Shown: positions 41,509-52,984 of the stretch, in pieces
Numbering within the stretch: position 1 is the stretch's first letter
Layout: every line of letters starts with the position of its first letter
DNA from: Diaphorobacter sp. HDW4B
Lineage (GTDB): Bacteria > Pseudomonadota > Gammaproteobacteria > Burkholderiales > Burkholderiaceae_C
Length of the DNA: 64,000 bases
NCBI RefSeq assembly: GCF_011305535.1
Contig: NZ_CP049905.1
Location: forward strand, 1,808,001 to 1,872,000
Direction of reading: 5' to 3'
The notes under the pieces: model-generated
Told to the model about the DNA's origin: nothing
The model's input: only the letters and a program-made list of their open reading frames with translations
Database searches by the model: none
Program-made: the position numbers and the translations under genes

Positions 41509-43143
41509 ATGATCACCGTGACCGACGAGACAACGATTGGCCAGGCGCTGCAGGCCGCCGTCCAGCGCTATGCCGACAACAGCCTGCTGGCCGTGCCCTC
41601 CAACCCACGCCGCGACTATGCGCAGGACGGCGTCGAGATCAGCTACCGCGAAGCCGGCACGCAGATCGCCGCGCTCGCCAGGCTCTACAGCGAAGCTGGA
41701 TATGGGCTTGGACACCGCGTGGCCCTGCTGCTGGAAAGCCGCCCCGAGCACATGCTGCACAAGCTCGCGCTCAACACGCTCGGCATCTGCTGCGTACCCG
41801 TCAACCCGGATTACCGTCGCCGCGAATTGAACTATCTGATTGACCACTCCAAGGTCGATCTCATCGTCTGCCTGCCCTCGCGTCTCGCTTCGATTCAGGA
41901 ATCGCTGGAAGACACGCGGCACAAGCCAGCGGTCACCACCGTCGATCCGCTGAACAGCACCGCGCTGCAACTGCCAAAGGCCAGCCGCGCCGCTCAAGCC
42001 GGTCAGGTGACCGCCGACACGCCCGCGAGCATTCTCTACACCTCGGGCACCACGGGCCAGCCCAAGGGCTGTGTGCTGTCGCATGCCTACGAACTTGCTG
42101 CAGGCAAATGGTATGCAAGCCAGACCGGCTTCGTGTCGATTCAGGAAGGCAAGGAGCGCCTGTTCAACCCGCTGCCGCTGTTTCACGTCAACGCGTCCAT
42201 CCTGTCGTTCTACTGCATGCTGGTGTCGGGCGGCTGTCAGGTGCAGACGGACCGCTTTCAACCCTCGCGCTGGTGGGAAGAAGTCGCCACATCGCGCGCC
42301 ACCATCGTTCACTACCTCGGCGTGATCATTCCGCTGCTGCTCAAACAGCCCGAATCGGAATGGGAGAAAAAGCATGTGATCCGCTTCGGCTACGGCGCGG
42401 GCGTGGAGCCGCAACTGCATGCCGTGTTCGAGCAGCGCTTCGGCTTTCCGCTGATCGAGCTGTGGGGCATGACGGAAGTGGTGCGCACGCTCTCCGACTA
42501 CACCGCAGATCGTCAGGTCGGCACGCGCTCGTTCGGTCGCGGCGTGCCGGGTCTCGAAGTGCTGGTGGCCGATGAAACTGGCGCGCCCGTGCCCTTCGGC
42601 ACGCCCGGCGAAATGCTGGTGCGCTACTCAGCCGAAACGCCGCGCAAGCATTTTTTCAGCGAATATCTCGACGATCCCGCAGCGACGGAAAAAGCGTGGA
42701 TCGGCGGCTGGTTCCACACCGGCGACGTGGTCGTGCAGGACCCGGACGGACTGCTGCATTTCATGGACCGGCGCAAGAACATCATTCGCCGCTCGGGCGA
42801 AAACATCGCTGCCGCTGAAGTCGAAGCGATTTTGCTCACGCACCCGAAAGTTCAGGGCGTTGCCGTGATGGCCGCGCCCGACGCCATTCGCGAAGAAGAG
42901 GTGCTCGCCAGCATCGTGCTCGTGCCGGGCGAAACCGCGAGCGACGAACTCTGCAGCGAGCTGTTCGACTTCTGCCAGAAGGAGATGGCCTACTACAAGG
43001 TGCCGGGCTGGTGGTGGTTCACCGACGAGATCCCCACAACCGGCACGCAAAAGATCCAGAAACACCGCATTCTGCAGGCCGGACAGGACCCGACGACGCT
43101 GCCCGGAATCCGCGATCTGCGCACCAGAAAGAAGCGCGGATAA
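41509..43143 (+). CDS. acyl-CoA synthetase (AMP-binding family)
   Basis: 544 residues. The AMP-forming ligase motifs are present: ASILYTSGTTGQPKGCVLS (P-loop), LIELWGMTE, GWFHTGDVV and RRKNIIRRSGENIAAAEVE with the carboxyl-domain Lys region. It activates an acid with ATP and joins it to CoA; it resembles the CaiC/carnitine-CoA group but the acid is unknown. GST and ligase genes run together; the GMC oxidoreductase gene converges with them from the right. Confidence 0.87.
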   Translation: MITVTDETTIGQALQAAVQRYADNSLLAVPSNPRRDYAQDGVEISYREAGTQIAALARLYSEAGYGLGHRVALLLESRPEHMLHKLALNTLGICCVPVNPDYRRRELNYLIDHSKVDLIVCLPSRLASIQESLEDTRHKPAVTTVDPLNSTALQLPKASRAAQAGQVTADTPASILYTSGTTGQPKGCVLSHAYELAAGKWYASQTGFVSIQEGKERLFNPLPLFHVNASILSFYCMLVSGGCQVQTDRFQPSRWWEEVATSRATIVHYLGVIIPLLLKQPESEWEKKHVIRFGYGAGVEPQLHAVFEQRFGFPLIELWGMTEVVRTLSDYTADRQVGTRSFGRGVPGLEVLVADETGAPVPFGTPGEMLVRYSAETPRKHFFSEYLDDPAATEKAWIGGWFHTGDVVVQDPDGLLHFMDRRKNIIRRSGENIAAAEVEAILLTHPKVQGVAVMAAPDAIREEEVLASIVLVPGETASDELCSELFDFCQKEMAYYKVPGWWWFTDEIPTTGTQKIQKHRILQAGQDPTTLPGIRDLRTRKKRG

Positions 43144-43153
43144 GCGCTGATCG

Positions 43154-44766
43154 TCAACGCGCGCTGCGGATCAACTCAGCGCCCTTCTCGCCGATCATCA
43201 TCGTCGCGGCACAGGTGTTGGCCGATGTGATTTCGGGCATCACCGACGCATCGACCACGCGCAAGTTTTGCACGCCATGCACGCGCAACTGCGCATCGAC
43301 GACTGCCTGCGAGTCACTTGCGGGCCCCATGCGCGCCGTGCCGTTCAGGTGATACGACGACACACCGTAGCGCTGGATGAAATCGAGAATCTCGTCGTCG
43401 GACTGCACCTTCTCACCGGGCATCACCTCGGCTTCGCGAAACTTCGCCAGCGCTTCGGTGAGCAGCAACGAACGTGCAATGAGCACACCACGAATCAGCG
43501 TGCGGCGGTCATCCTCGTCCTCCAGATAGTTCGGCTGCACGATGGGGTCCACCGCAGGATTGGCCGACGCGATGCGCACCGATCCCTCGCTCTTCGGCCG
43601 GTGCTGCCACACGCCGCAAGTCATGCCAGGAAACACATCGAGCATGCCGACATAACCTTCGCGGTAACTCGCTGGCGAGAACACGCCCTGCAGATCGGGC
43701 CGCGACAGCCCCGACTGCGACTGCCAGAACCAATGCACGACGGACGGGCTCAGCGAGAGAATGTTCGGCTTGCCGCGCAGCCAGTCGAACGCCTGCCCCC
43801 ACAGACGCGGCACGCGCGCGAGCTCGTTGATGGTGACGGCGTTTTTCACGCGCGCAACGAGGCGAATCGAAAAGTGGTCCTTGAGATGCTGGCCCACGCC
43901 GGGCAGATGCACCTGCGTGTCGATGCCGAACTCGCGCAGTTGCTCGCCATCGCCAATGCCGGAAAGCTGCAGCAGCTTGGGCGTGTTGATCGCACCAGCG
44001 CACACAATCACCTCGCGCCGCGCATGCGCCACATGCATCGCGCCGCCCTGCCTGTAAACCACGCCCGCCGCCTGATGGCCGCGCAACACCACGCGCTGCG
44101 CCTGCGCATTCGTCACCACATGGAGATTGCGCGCATGCATGGCGGGACGCAAAAACGCGGCCGACGTGCTCATGCGCCAACCCTTGTGGATGGTGCGCTG
44201 GAAGTAGCCCACGCCTTGCTGCGACGTGCCGTTGTAGTCCGCATTGCGCGGCATGCCGAGTGCTTGCGCGCCTTGCAAAAAGGCCTCGCACACGGGATGC
44301 GGCCAATGCGGCAGCGTGACCTTCAATGCGCCACTGTGGCCGCGCAATTCAGGATCGCCACCATCGACAAACGCTTCCGAGCGCTTGAAATACGGCAGCA
44401 CTTCGTCATAGGACCAACCGGGATTTCCCATTGCCGCCCAGCCATCGAAATCCTCGCGCTGGCCGCGGTTGTAGACCAGCCCGTTGATCGACGTCGAGCC
44501 GCCCAGCGTCTTGCCTTGCGGCAGCGGAATGCGTCTGTCGTTCGTGCGCTCCGTGGGCTCCGAACTGAACTGCCACGCGTACTTGGAATTGAAGATCACC
44601 TTGATGAACCCCGCAGGCAGCCTGAGCCACGGATGGCTGTCCGGCGGCCCCGCTTCGAGCACACAGACGCTGACGTTCGGGTCTTCGCTCAAACGCGCGG
44701 CGACGATGGCCCCCGCCGCTCCACTGCCGACGATCACATAGTCATACGTGTCGCCAGCAGGCTCCG

Positions 44767-44770
<4 letters not shown>
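43154..44770 (-). CDS. GMC oxidoreductase (choline dehydrogenase-like)
   Basis: 538 residues from the ATG at 44770. The FAD site is YVIVGSGAAGAIVAARLSED, followed by the GMC signature around PLPQGKTLGGSTSINGLVYNRG. At the end are the active-site His (SSYHLNGTARMG) and Asn (ITSANTCAATMMI). It oxidises an alcohol group to aldehyde; the alcohol is unknown. It is the last gene of the leftward ABC-transporter operon (4-bp overlap with livF), so the transported compound may be its substrate or a product of it. Confidence 0.9.
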
Positions 44771-45493
<723 letters not shown>

Positions 45494-45501
<8 letters not shown>

Positions 45502-47314
45502 GCTGGCCTCCGATCACGTCATCCGCAGCATCTTCGTCCTCGTCGCTGCCCAGATAGGCTGCAATCACGCGCGGGTTGTTCTGCACTTCTGCGGGCGTGC
45601 CTTCGGCGATCTTCTGACCGTAGTCGAGCACGATCACGTGATCCGACACCGCCATCACCAGATCCATGTGGTGCTCGATCAGCAGCACCGTGATGCCCAG
45701 ATCGCGGATACGCGCGATCACCTGAATCAGCTCCTGCGTCTCCTGCGGATTGAGACCCGCCGCAGGTTCATCGAGCAAGAGCAGCTTGGGATGCGTGGCG
45801 AGCGCGCGTGCCAGTTCGAGCCTTCGCTGCAAGCCGTAAGGCAAGCTGCCCGCAATGTCGAGTGCCTTGTCGCGCAGATGCAGGCGATCGAGAATCTGCA
45901 GCGCCTCGTCTCGCGCCGCCAACTCCGCTTTGTGCGCCTTGCCCACGCCAATCAGACTCGCGAAGAAGCCCGCCTTGATGTGCGAATGCAGACCGACCTT
46001 CACGTTGTCGAGCACTGTCATGTCGCTGAACAGCCGCAGGTTCTGGAAGGTGCGCCCCAGACCCATGCGCGCGATTTTGTTGGGCGACACGCCAACGATG
46101 TCCTGCCCGGCAAACTGGATGCGCCCGCGTTCCGGCGTGACGATGCCCGACAGAATGTTGAGCAGCGTGGTCTTGCCCGCACCGTTCGGGCCGATCAGCG
46201 AATGCACATGGCCGGGCTTGATCTGGATATTCACATTGTTGGTCGGCACCACGCCGCCATAAGCCTTGTACAGACCTTGCCCATCGAGCAGCACGCCAGC
46301 GCTTGATGCGCCCACAGCGGGCTTCAATTGCCATGCCGGCAGATCGTTCGGCAAGCGCTCCTTGGGCACCAGTCCCGGCGCGAATTTTCGAGCCAGCATT
46401 CGCACAAATCCCGAGAGCCCATTCGGCATCGCATACAGCGCAAACAGGAGCAGCGCGCCATACGTGAAATGCTGCACATCGGGCCAGCGCGAGAGCAGTG
46501 AATCGAGCAGCGTGAGCACCACCGATCCCAGCAGCGGACCGTAGACCGAATTGCCACCGAACAGCACGATCAACAAGAAGAAGATCGAGAGATTGAAGGT
46601 GATGAAATCCGAGTTGATGTACTGGTTCTGCTGCGCGATCAACGCACCCGCAATGCCGCAGGTGAACGCGCTGATCACGAACGCCAGCACCTTGAACTTG
46701 TAGACGCTCACGCCCACGCTTTCGGCCGCGACCTCTGCCGTGTTCACCGCAAGAAACGCGCGACCGAAGCGACCACCCAGCAAATAGCGGAACATCACGT
46801 GCAACACAACGCACAGAACCAGCACGAACCAGACCCAGTGCTTGGTGCCGAACATCTGCTCACCCCACTTGAGCGGCAAGACGCCGTAGATGCCCTGCTG
46901 CCCCGCGAACACATCCTGCCATTCAGAGACGATCTTCTCGACCACGATGCCGAAGCCGATGGTCACCATCGCCAGCGCAGGCCCTTTCACGCGCAGTGCC
47001 GGCAAGGCGATGACCACGCCGAACAGGCCGGCGAGCACGCCCGCCATCGCGAATGCGGCCCAAGGATTCCAACCCCAGCGCGCCGTCAGCAGCGCCACGG
47101 CATAGGCGCCCACGGCAAACAGGCCTGCGTGGCCGAGCGATTTCTGCCCGGTGTAGTTCACCAGCACATTCAGGCCCGATGCAGCGATGTAGTTCACGCC
47201 GATCAGGAACACGATGCGCAGATAGAAGTCGTTGCTCGTGAGCAGCGGAATCGCCGCCACCAGCGCTGCGACGATGAGCAGCCAGAAGTAATGTTTGAAC
47301 TCGCCGCTGCGCAT
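45494..47314 (-). CDS. livM-livG: fused LivM permease and LivG ATPase
   Basis: 606 residues, two proteins in one. Residues 1 to about 320 are a LivM-type permease with eight or more membrane helices and the motif SGLNVLVNYTGQKSLGHAG. From about 345 on there is a LivG-type ATPase with IGPNGAGKTT, PYGLQRRLELARALA and LLLLDEPAAGLNPQE. In most bacteria these are separate genes; the fused form is common in Burkholderiales. The ATG shares one base with the livH stop. It ends with an acidic tail (GSDEDEDAADD). Confidence 0.93.
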
Positions 47315-48234
47315 CAGACCTTCTCCACGATCTTCTGTCCAAGCAGCCCTTGCGGCCGCACGACGAGCACGATGATGATGAGCACGAAGATGCTGATCTC
47401 ACGCAGCTCGGCTTGCCAGAGCCCGACCAGCGCCTCGATCAACCCGAGAATGAAGCCGCCCAGCATGCAGCCGCGCGGACTGGTGAGCCCGCCCAGAATC
47501 GCTGACGAAAATGCCTTGAGCGCCAGCGACATGCCCATGAAAACGGAGGCGGTGGTGATCGGTGCAATCAACAGTCCCGCCAAGCCTGCCAGGCTGGAAC
47601 TGATGACGAACGCCAGCACCACGATCGCTGTCACATTGATGCCCATGAGCGTGGCCGCGCTGCCGCTTTGCGCCACGGCGCGCACGGCCTTTCCGATCTT
47701 GGTGCGACGCATGACGAAGTCGAGACTGAGCAGCACGATCACGCTCGCCACCAGCACCAGCACTTCCTGCGGCAATACCCCCGCGCCGCCGATGCGTATC
47801 ACGTCACTGCCAAGCGGCGACGGCATCACCATGTTCGATGGCCCCCAGATCGCCAGCGCCGTATTCTGGATGATGATGCCAAAGCCAATGGTGCTCATCA
47901 CCCACGCCATACCGCCCCGCCCCACAAACGGCCTCACCGCCGCGTAGTACAGGATCACACCCAGCACACCCAGCACCGCCATCGTGCCGATGAGACTGAG
48001 CACATAGCGCACCATGGTCACATCGGCCGGCAGCAAGGTATCGGTGATGTTCTTGCCCGCGAGCAGCAGCAACACCGACACCGACACGAACGCCCCTGCG
48101 ACGAGGAACTCGCCCTGCCCGAAGTTCAGCGTCTTGGTGGTGTTGAACGTGATGTTGAAGCCCACCGCCACCAGCGCATAGATGCTGCCGAGCGCCAGAC
48201 CGCTGAAGATCGCCTGAAGAATCGACTCGAACAT
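47314..48234 (-). CDS. livH: branched-chain amino-acid-type ABC permease LivH
   Basis: 306 residues from the ATG at 48234; the frame to 48276 lacks a ribosome site. It has about eight membrane helices and the LivH start (SILQAIFSGLALGSIYALVAVG) with FNITFNTTKTLNFGQGEF. It pairs with LivM to form the channel. The 215 bp before it, up to livK, contain structured element B. Confidence 0.93.
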   Translation of the reverse strand: MFESILQAIFSGLALGSIYALVAVGFNITFNTTKTLNFGQGEFLVAGAFVSVSVLLLLAGKNITDTLLPADVTMVRYVLSLIGTMAVLGVLGVILYYAAVRPFVGRGGMAWVMSTIGFGIIIQNTALAIWGPSNMVMPSPLGSDVIRIGGAGVLPQEVLVLVASVIVLLSLDFVMRRTKIGKAVRAVAQSGSAATLMGINVTAIVVLAFVISSSLAGLAGLLIAPITTASVFMGMSLALKAFSSAILGGLTSPRGCMLGGFILGLIEALVGLWQAELREISIFVLIIIVLVVRPQGLLGQKIVEKV

Positions 48235-48322
48235 ACAAGCCCCACGAAAAACCGACGTGCAACACCCGGTCTTCAAACCACAACGCCAGCAGCGCGCACG
48301 GTGTTTGAACTCACCACCCCAA

Positions 48323-48416
48323 TGACGAGACAGCCCCTCAGGCTAGGCGTGAAGCCGCAGACAGTACTCTCGTACGACAAGGCTTCCACAACGACGCATG
48401 AGGGGCTGTATCGTCA
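48323..48416. ncRNA. candidate structured RNA element, copy B
   Basis: The second copy of the 94-base element at 31737-31830, in the same orientation. The outer helix is again TGACGA with TCGTCA, then ACAGCCCCTCA with TGAGGGGCTGT, 11 perfect pairs. Against copy A two pairs changed on both sides (T-A to C-G, G-C to C-G). The inner hairpin is GTACTCTCGTAC, and here one pair also changed on both sides while the loop bases are free. It lies between livK and livH, inside what should be one operon, so it might tune expression of the binding protein relative to the channel. Confidence 0.6.
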
Positions 48417-48449
48417 TCTCCAAACGACCAACGAAAAACCCAAAAAAGG

Positions 48450-49646
48450 TCACTTCTTCAGATCAGCAGGAGTAAGAGACTTGTAGATGGGATCTTCGAA
48501 GCGGACTACCTCACTGCCCTTCCAGCGCGCCAAATAGAAGTCGCTCACACTCAAACCTTCATGGTTCGTCTTGCTGAAGGGCTTGTCATAGGTCTTGATC
48601 ACGCCCTCGGTCTTGTTCAGACTTTCAAGCGCCGCAGCCACCTTCTCGCCATCCGTGCTGTTGGCCTGCTTCATCGCCGCCGCCAGCAGCATGACCGAGT
48701 CATACGCCTGTGCGGAGCATGGGAACGTGGTGAGCGTCGGGAAGTTCACGCGCACGCGCTGGCCCAGAGATTTGGTCTTCGCCGAGGTGTCTTCCGTCGT
48801 CGATGCGGCCATGATCAGATGCTCGGCCAGCTTGGTGCCCGCCATCTTGGGCAGCAGCGAACTCAGGTTGCCCCAGGTGCCCAGCGTGATCGGCATGTAG
48901 TTGATCTTCTCCATGCTGCGCAGCACCTGCGCCGCGCCGTCGGCAATGCCGTAGATGATCACCGTGTCCGCGCCCGCCGCCTTGATCTTGTTGAGCTGCG
49001 AGGTCATGTCCGTGTCCTTGGGACCGTACTTCTCGACCGCCACCGGCTTGACGCCATGCAGCGCGAGAATGTCCGTCGCGTCCTTGATGCCGCCCTGCCC
49101 GTAGCCGGTCGAGTCCGCCAGAATCGCGATCTTCTTTTCCTTGGACGCCTTCACCGCATAAGCCCCCAGCAGCGAGACCTGTTCGCGGTCCACCATGGAG
49201 ATGCGGTAGAGATAATTCTGCGGCTCCTTGGCATAGCGCGTGGTGATTTCGGTGGCGGTCCCAATCGGCACCACGACGGGAATCTTCTTTTGCTGCGGAA
49301 TGTGCAGCCACGCCAGCGCGTTGCCCGAGTTGGCCGGGCCGACAATGCCGCTGACCTTTTCGCTGTCGATCAGCTCCTGCACGGTCTGAATCGCCTTGGG
49401 CGGCGTGCCCTGATCGTCGCGAACCACGCCCACGACCTTGCGGCCCAGAATGCCGCCCGCCTTGTTGATGTCCTCGATGGCGGCCTCGAAGCCCCAGCGC
49501 CCGGCGATGCCGAGCTCCGCCACGCCGCTGGCCGATTGATCGGCCGTGTAGCCGATCTTGATATCCTGCGCCTGCACCGCAGCGCCGACCATGCTCCACG
49601 TTCCCACCGCACCCAGAACCAACTGGGCAACCATCGCCTTCTTCAT
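48450..49646 (-). CDS. livK: ABC transporter substrate-binding protein (LivK type)
   Basis: 398 residues from the ATG at 49646 (AGGAG is found nine bases before, rc of ctcct). A signal peptide ends AAVQAQD. The type-1 periplasmic fold has IKIGYTADQSASGVAELG and VSGIVGPANSGNALAW. It picks up the solute in the periplasm. The frame to 49787 is not believed. First gene of the leftward liv-type operon; its ligand cannot be named, though relatives next to GMC oxidoreductases and acyl-CoA ligases often bind aromatic or other organic acids. Confidence 0.9.
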   Translation of the reverse strand: MKKAMVAQLVLGAVGTWSMVGAAVQAQDIKIGYTADQSASGVAELGIAGRWGFEAAIEDINKAGGILGRKVVGVVRDDQGTPPKAIQTVQELIDSEKVSGIVGPANSGNALAWLHIPQQKKIPVVVPIGTATEITTRYAKEPQNYLYRISMVDREQVSLLGAYAVKASKEKKIAILADSTGYGQGGIKDATDILALHGVKPVAVEKYGPKDTDMTSQLNKIKAAGADTVIIYGIADGAAQVLRSMEKINYMPITLGTWGNLSSLLPKMAGTKLAEHLIMAASTTEDTSAKTKSLGQRVRVNFPTLTTFPCSAQAYDSVMLLAAAMKQANSTDGEKVAAALESLNKTEGVIKTYDKPFSKTNHEGLSVSDFYLARWKGSEVVRFEDPIYKSLTPADLKK

Positions 49647-49843
49647 GCTTGCGTCTCCTGGAATGATTTTCAAAGCCGAACAGTGACAGGGAAGACATCG
49701 CACAGACACGCTGCGCAACGCCACCGTGAACTCAGTCAATGTAGCGGTTAAGAATCCGAACGCATCCCGGGGTTTATCCCAAAGCATGAGGCAATGAACA
49801 AAGCGTCACCAATAGACGCTCTGCCATGCACGCACCTGAAGAA

Positions 49844-51100
49844 TCAGGCGTAGGCGAGACCTGTTGCTACGCCGCCAAACAGGTCGCCTTCAACCTGCTG
49901 CACATCGGGGAAGGCCACGCGCAGCGCGTCGCGCAACGCCGTCAGCGCCGAAGATCCACCTGTCAGATAGATGGCTCCGGGAGCACTGACGCCCGCGCGC
50001 TGCACGCAATCCTGCGCGCATTGCACAACCTGCTGAAGCAACGCATCGAGACGCGAATGCAGATCGGCAGGCGTGATCTGCGCACCCAGATTGCGTTCCA
50101 GCCAATCGAGCTGGATCGGCGCGGCAGCATGCGTGCTCGACGCGGTGATCTTGGCCTGTTCCACGGCATCCGCCAGGCGATGGCCTTCGCGCTCCTCGAT
50201 CACATGCATCAGTCGCTGGTGCATGCCCTGGTCGGCGTAATCCGAGCGCAATCCGCGCGCAGCCGCAATCGCCTTTTGCGTGTACAGCCACTGGATCAGA
50301 TGCCAGGTCGAGAGATCGAAGAACACGCTGCTCGGCACCTCGCGCCCGCTCGGACCGATGTGGCGATAGCCCAGCAACGGCATGACCTGCTCGACGTTGA
50401 GACGATGATCGAAATCCGTGCCGCCGATGTGCACACCGCCGGTCGCCAGAATGTCGCTGTTGCGGTCTGCCTTGCCGGCATGATCCGGGCCCAAGCGCAC
50501 CACGGTGAAGTCGGAAGTACCGCCACCGATATCGACGACCAGGGCGATGGTTTCAGCCGTCAAGCGGCGTTCGTAGTCGAGCGCGGCAGCAATCGGTTCG
50601 AGCTGAAAACTGACCTCGCCAAGACCCGCATCCTTGGCCGCCTGCGCGAGCGCGTTCTGCGCGTCACGATCACGCTCGGGATGTTCGTCCACGAAGTGCA
50701 CGGGACGACCCAGCACGACGCGCTCGGGCAGCTTGCCGTCGAGCGACGCACGCGACTGCTGCGCGACATGGCGCAAAAACAGCGAAATGATGTCCTGATA
50801 GCTCACAAGCTTGTCGTGAACCGCTGTCTTTTCCTGCAGCAGTGCACTGCCCAGCAGGCTCTTGAGCGAGCGCATCAAGCGACCGGGCTCGCCTTCCAGA
50901 TACTGCTTCATCGCATCACGACCGTAGTGCGTGCGATGCTCCTCCGTGTTGATGAACAGCGCGGTGGGCATGCCCGTGGCCGTACCTTCGAGAGGCAGAA
51001 GTCGCGATTGGCCGCCGGGAGGACAGAAAGCGGCGGCAGAGTTGGAGGTTCCGAAATCGATACCCAGCGTGCCGGGAATGGAGTGCGAGAGATCAGCCAT
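49844..51100 (-). CDS. Hsp70-family protein (YegD-like)
   Basis: 418 residues from the ATG at 51100; a longer frame to 51223 covers the promoter gap. The actin-like ATPase motifs are LGIDFGTSNSAAAF, VVDIGGGTSDFTVV, GGVHIGGTDFDHRL and YLTGGSSALTAL. The substrate-binding domain of DnaK is missing, as in YegD. A chaperone-like or regulatory ATPase role is likely, with no known partner. It stands alone between the liv operon and the ribosomal cluster. A small hairpin at 49802-49820 (AGCGTC/GACGCT then TTGTT leftward) may end its transcript. Confidence 0.85.
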   Translation of the reverse strand: MADLSHSIPGTLGIDFGTSNSAAAFCPPGGQSRLLPLEGTATGMPTALFINTEEHRTHYGRDAMKQYLEGEPGRLMRSLKSLLGSALLQEKTAVHDKLVSYQDIISLFLRHVAQQSRASLDGKLPERVVLGRPVHFVDEHPERDRDAQNALAQAAKDAGLGEVSFQLEPIAAALDYERRLTAETIALVVDIGGGTSDFTVVRLGPDHAGKADRNSDILATGGVHIGGTDFDHRLNVEQVMPLLGYRHIGPSGREVPSSVFFDLSTWHLIQWLYTQKAIAAARGLRSDYADQGMHQRLMHVIEEREGHRLADAVEQAKITASSTHAAAPIQLDWLERNLGAQITPADLHSRLDALLQQVVQCAQDCVQRAGVSAPGAIYLTGGSSALTALRDALRVAFPDVQQVEGDLFGGVATGLAYA

Positions 51101-51247
51101 CGTGCTTGTGGAGCTTGAAGGCGGGCATATCTTTGAATGTCGCTGACTGGCAGCATCATCCAAACGAAGAAGCCCACCGGTTGACTCGAACAGCTTCATG
51201 CGCAATGAACGCCGATCGGTCATGTTGGAACGGTTTGAGCAAAAAGA

Positions 51248-51277
51248 AAAAGCCCGCTTTGTTCAAAGCGGGCTTTT
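51248..51277 (-). terminator. rho-independent terminator of the alpha operon
   Basis: A 14-bp perfect stem (AAAAGCCCGCTTTG with CAAAGCGGGCTTTT) and a two-base loop. Leftward it is followed by a T-rich run (TTTTTCTTTTT). It stands right after the initiator tRNA and ends the ribosomal-protein transcript. Confidence 0.92.
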
Positions 51278-51282
51278 CAATT

Positions 51283-51359
<77 letters not shown>

Positions 51360-51401
51360 GTATGTGTTTATTATATACCAGATTCGCAGTAATTTCTTGA
51401 A

Positions 51402-51797
51402 TTACGCTGCGGATTCAGTATTTTCAGCAGCTGCTTCAGGAGCGCGATCCACCAGCTCAACGTAAGCCATGGGTGCATTGTCACCAACGCGGAAACCCAT
51501 CTTCAGGATACGTGTGTAGCCGCCTGGACGTGCATTGAAACGTGGGCCGAGGTCGTTGAACAGCTTGGTCACGCTGTCACGGTCGCGCAGGCGATCGAAC
51601 GCCAGACGACGGTTGGCAACCGTGTCGACCTTGGCCAGAGTGATCATGGGCTCGATCACGCGGCGCAGTTCCTTTGCCTTTGGAACGGTAGTCTTGATGG
51701 CCTCGTGCTCGATGAGCGAGTTCATCATGTTCTTCAGCATCGCGAGGCGGTGCGAGCTGGTGCGATTCAGTTTGCGAAGGCCGAGACCGTGGCGCAT
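51402..51797 (-). CDS. rplQ: 50S ribosomal protein L17
   Basis: 131 residues, starting [17 protein letters not shown] like other L17 proteins, with [20 protein letters not shown] in the middle and an acidic Ala/Glu tail. A component of the large subunit near the exit tunnel. It follows rpoA after a 140-bp gap with two hairpins, then the initiator tRNA. Confidence 0.98.
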   Translation of the reverse strand: MRHGLGLRKLNRTSSHRLAMLKNMMNSLIEHEAIKTTVPKAKELRRVIEPMITLAKVDTVANRRLAFDRLRDRDSVTKLFNDLGPRFNARPGGYTRILKMGFRVGDNAPMAYVELVDRAPEAAAENTESAA

Positions 51798-51823
51798 GGG
51801 ATTGTCCTTTTGAAAAATGTTTT

Positions 51824-51916
51824 AGCGGCCAGCCGGATCAGGTACTGGCCGCTGCGCGGTATGCATTTGCTCTTTTGGCGATCTTGAAAATCTTCAAGAC
51901 CAAGAATCAAAAGAGC
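51824..51916 (-). other. intercistronic hairpins between rpoA and rplQ
   Basis: Two stem-loops in the 140-bp gap. The first is AGCGGCCAG/CTGGCCGCT (51824-51853). The second is GCTCTTTTG/CAAAAGAGC (51869-51916), which encloses TCTTGAA/TTCAAGA. In the leftward mRNA they come after the rpoA stop and before the L17 ribosome site. The second carries T residues but no run long enough for strong termination. Processing or partial attenuation is possible. Confidence 0.55.
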
Positions 51917-51937
51917 CTGCGATTATAGCGTCTGAGT

Positions 51938-52930
51938 TCAACGCTTGTCGAGGCCGGCCGGTGGCCAGTTCTCGAGCTTCATGCCGAGCGTGAGGCCACG
52001 CGAAGCAAGAACTTCCTTGATTTCGTTGAGCGACTTGCGACCCAGATTAGGTGTCTTGAGCAGCTCGTTCTCGGTGCGCTGGATCAGATCACCGATGTAG
52101 TAGATGTTTTCTGCCTTCAGGCAGTTGGCGGAACGCACGGTGAGTTCCAGCTCGTCCACAGGACGCAGCAGGATCGGATCGAACGTGGCGTTGTTGCGCG
52201 AGCCGGACGGAGCATCGAATGCAGCCAATTCGCCGCCTTCGAGCTGAGCGAACACAGCGAGTTGTTCCACCAGAATCTTGGCGGACGCGCGCACTGCGTC
52301 TTCAGCGGTGATGGCACCGTTGGTTTCGATCTCGACGACCAGCTTGTCCAGGTCGGTGCGTTGTTCCACACGGGCGCTTTCCACGGTGTAGCTCACGCGC
52401 TTCACTGGGGAGAACGATGCGTCCAGAACGATGCGACCGATCGACTTGGTCGATTCGTCGGAATAGCGGCGCAGGTTGCCCGGCACGTAGCCGCGGCCCT
52501 TTTCCACCTTGATCTGCATGTCCAGCTTGCCGCCGGCAGACAGATGTGCAATCACGTGATCCGGGTTGACGATTTCAACGTCGTGCGGAGTCTGAATGTC
52601 TTGTGCAGTGACAACGCCTTCGCCGTCTTTGCGCAGGCTCAGGGTCACTTCGTCACGGTTGTGCAGCTTGAAAACCACACCCTTCAAGTTCAGCAGGATG
52701 TTGACTACATCTTCCTGAACGCCATCGATGGACGAGTACTCGTGGAGCACGCCTGCGATGGTCACTTCCGTCGCTGCGTAACCAACCATGGAGGAGAGCA
52801 ATACGCGGCGAATGGCATTGCCCAATGTGTGGCCGTAACCACGCTCGAACGGTTCCAACTCGACCTTGGCACGATTGTGGCCAAGCTGCTCTACATTGAT
52901 TGCCTTGGGCTTCAGCAAATTGGTTTGCAT
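51938..52930 (-). CDS. rpoA: RNA polymerase alpha subunit
   Basis: 330 residues, the normal size. The amino-terminal dimer and assembly domain (to about 235) has [18 protein letters not shown]. The carboxyl domain (about 250-320) has the helix-hairpin-helix [21 protein letters not shown] and [14 protein letters not shown], which touch UP elements and activators. Fourth gene of the alpha operon. Confidence 0.98.
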   Translation of the reverse strand: MQTNLLKPKAINVEQLGHNRAKVELEPFERGYGHTLGNAIRRVLLSSMVGYAATEVTIAGVLHEYSSIDGVQEDVVNILLNLKGVVFKLHNRDEVTLSLRKDGEGVVTAQDIQTPHDVEIVNPDHVIAHLSAGGKLDMQIKVEKGRGYVPGNLRRYSDESTKSIGRIVLDASFSPVKRVSYTVESARVEQRTDLDKLVVEIETNGAITAEDAVRASAKILVEQLAVFAQLEGGELAAFDAPSGSRNNATFDPILLRPVDELELTVRSANCLKAENIYYIGDLIQRTENELLKTPNLGRKSLNEIKEVLASRGLTLGMKLENWPPAGLDKR

Positions 52931-52984
52931 GCGGTCTTCCTCTTAATACCCCCAGCTCGTTACACCGGTAAGGCTGATGAAGCG

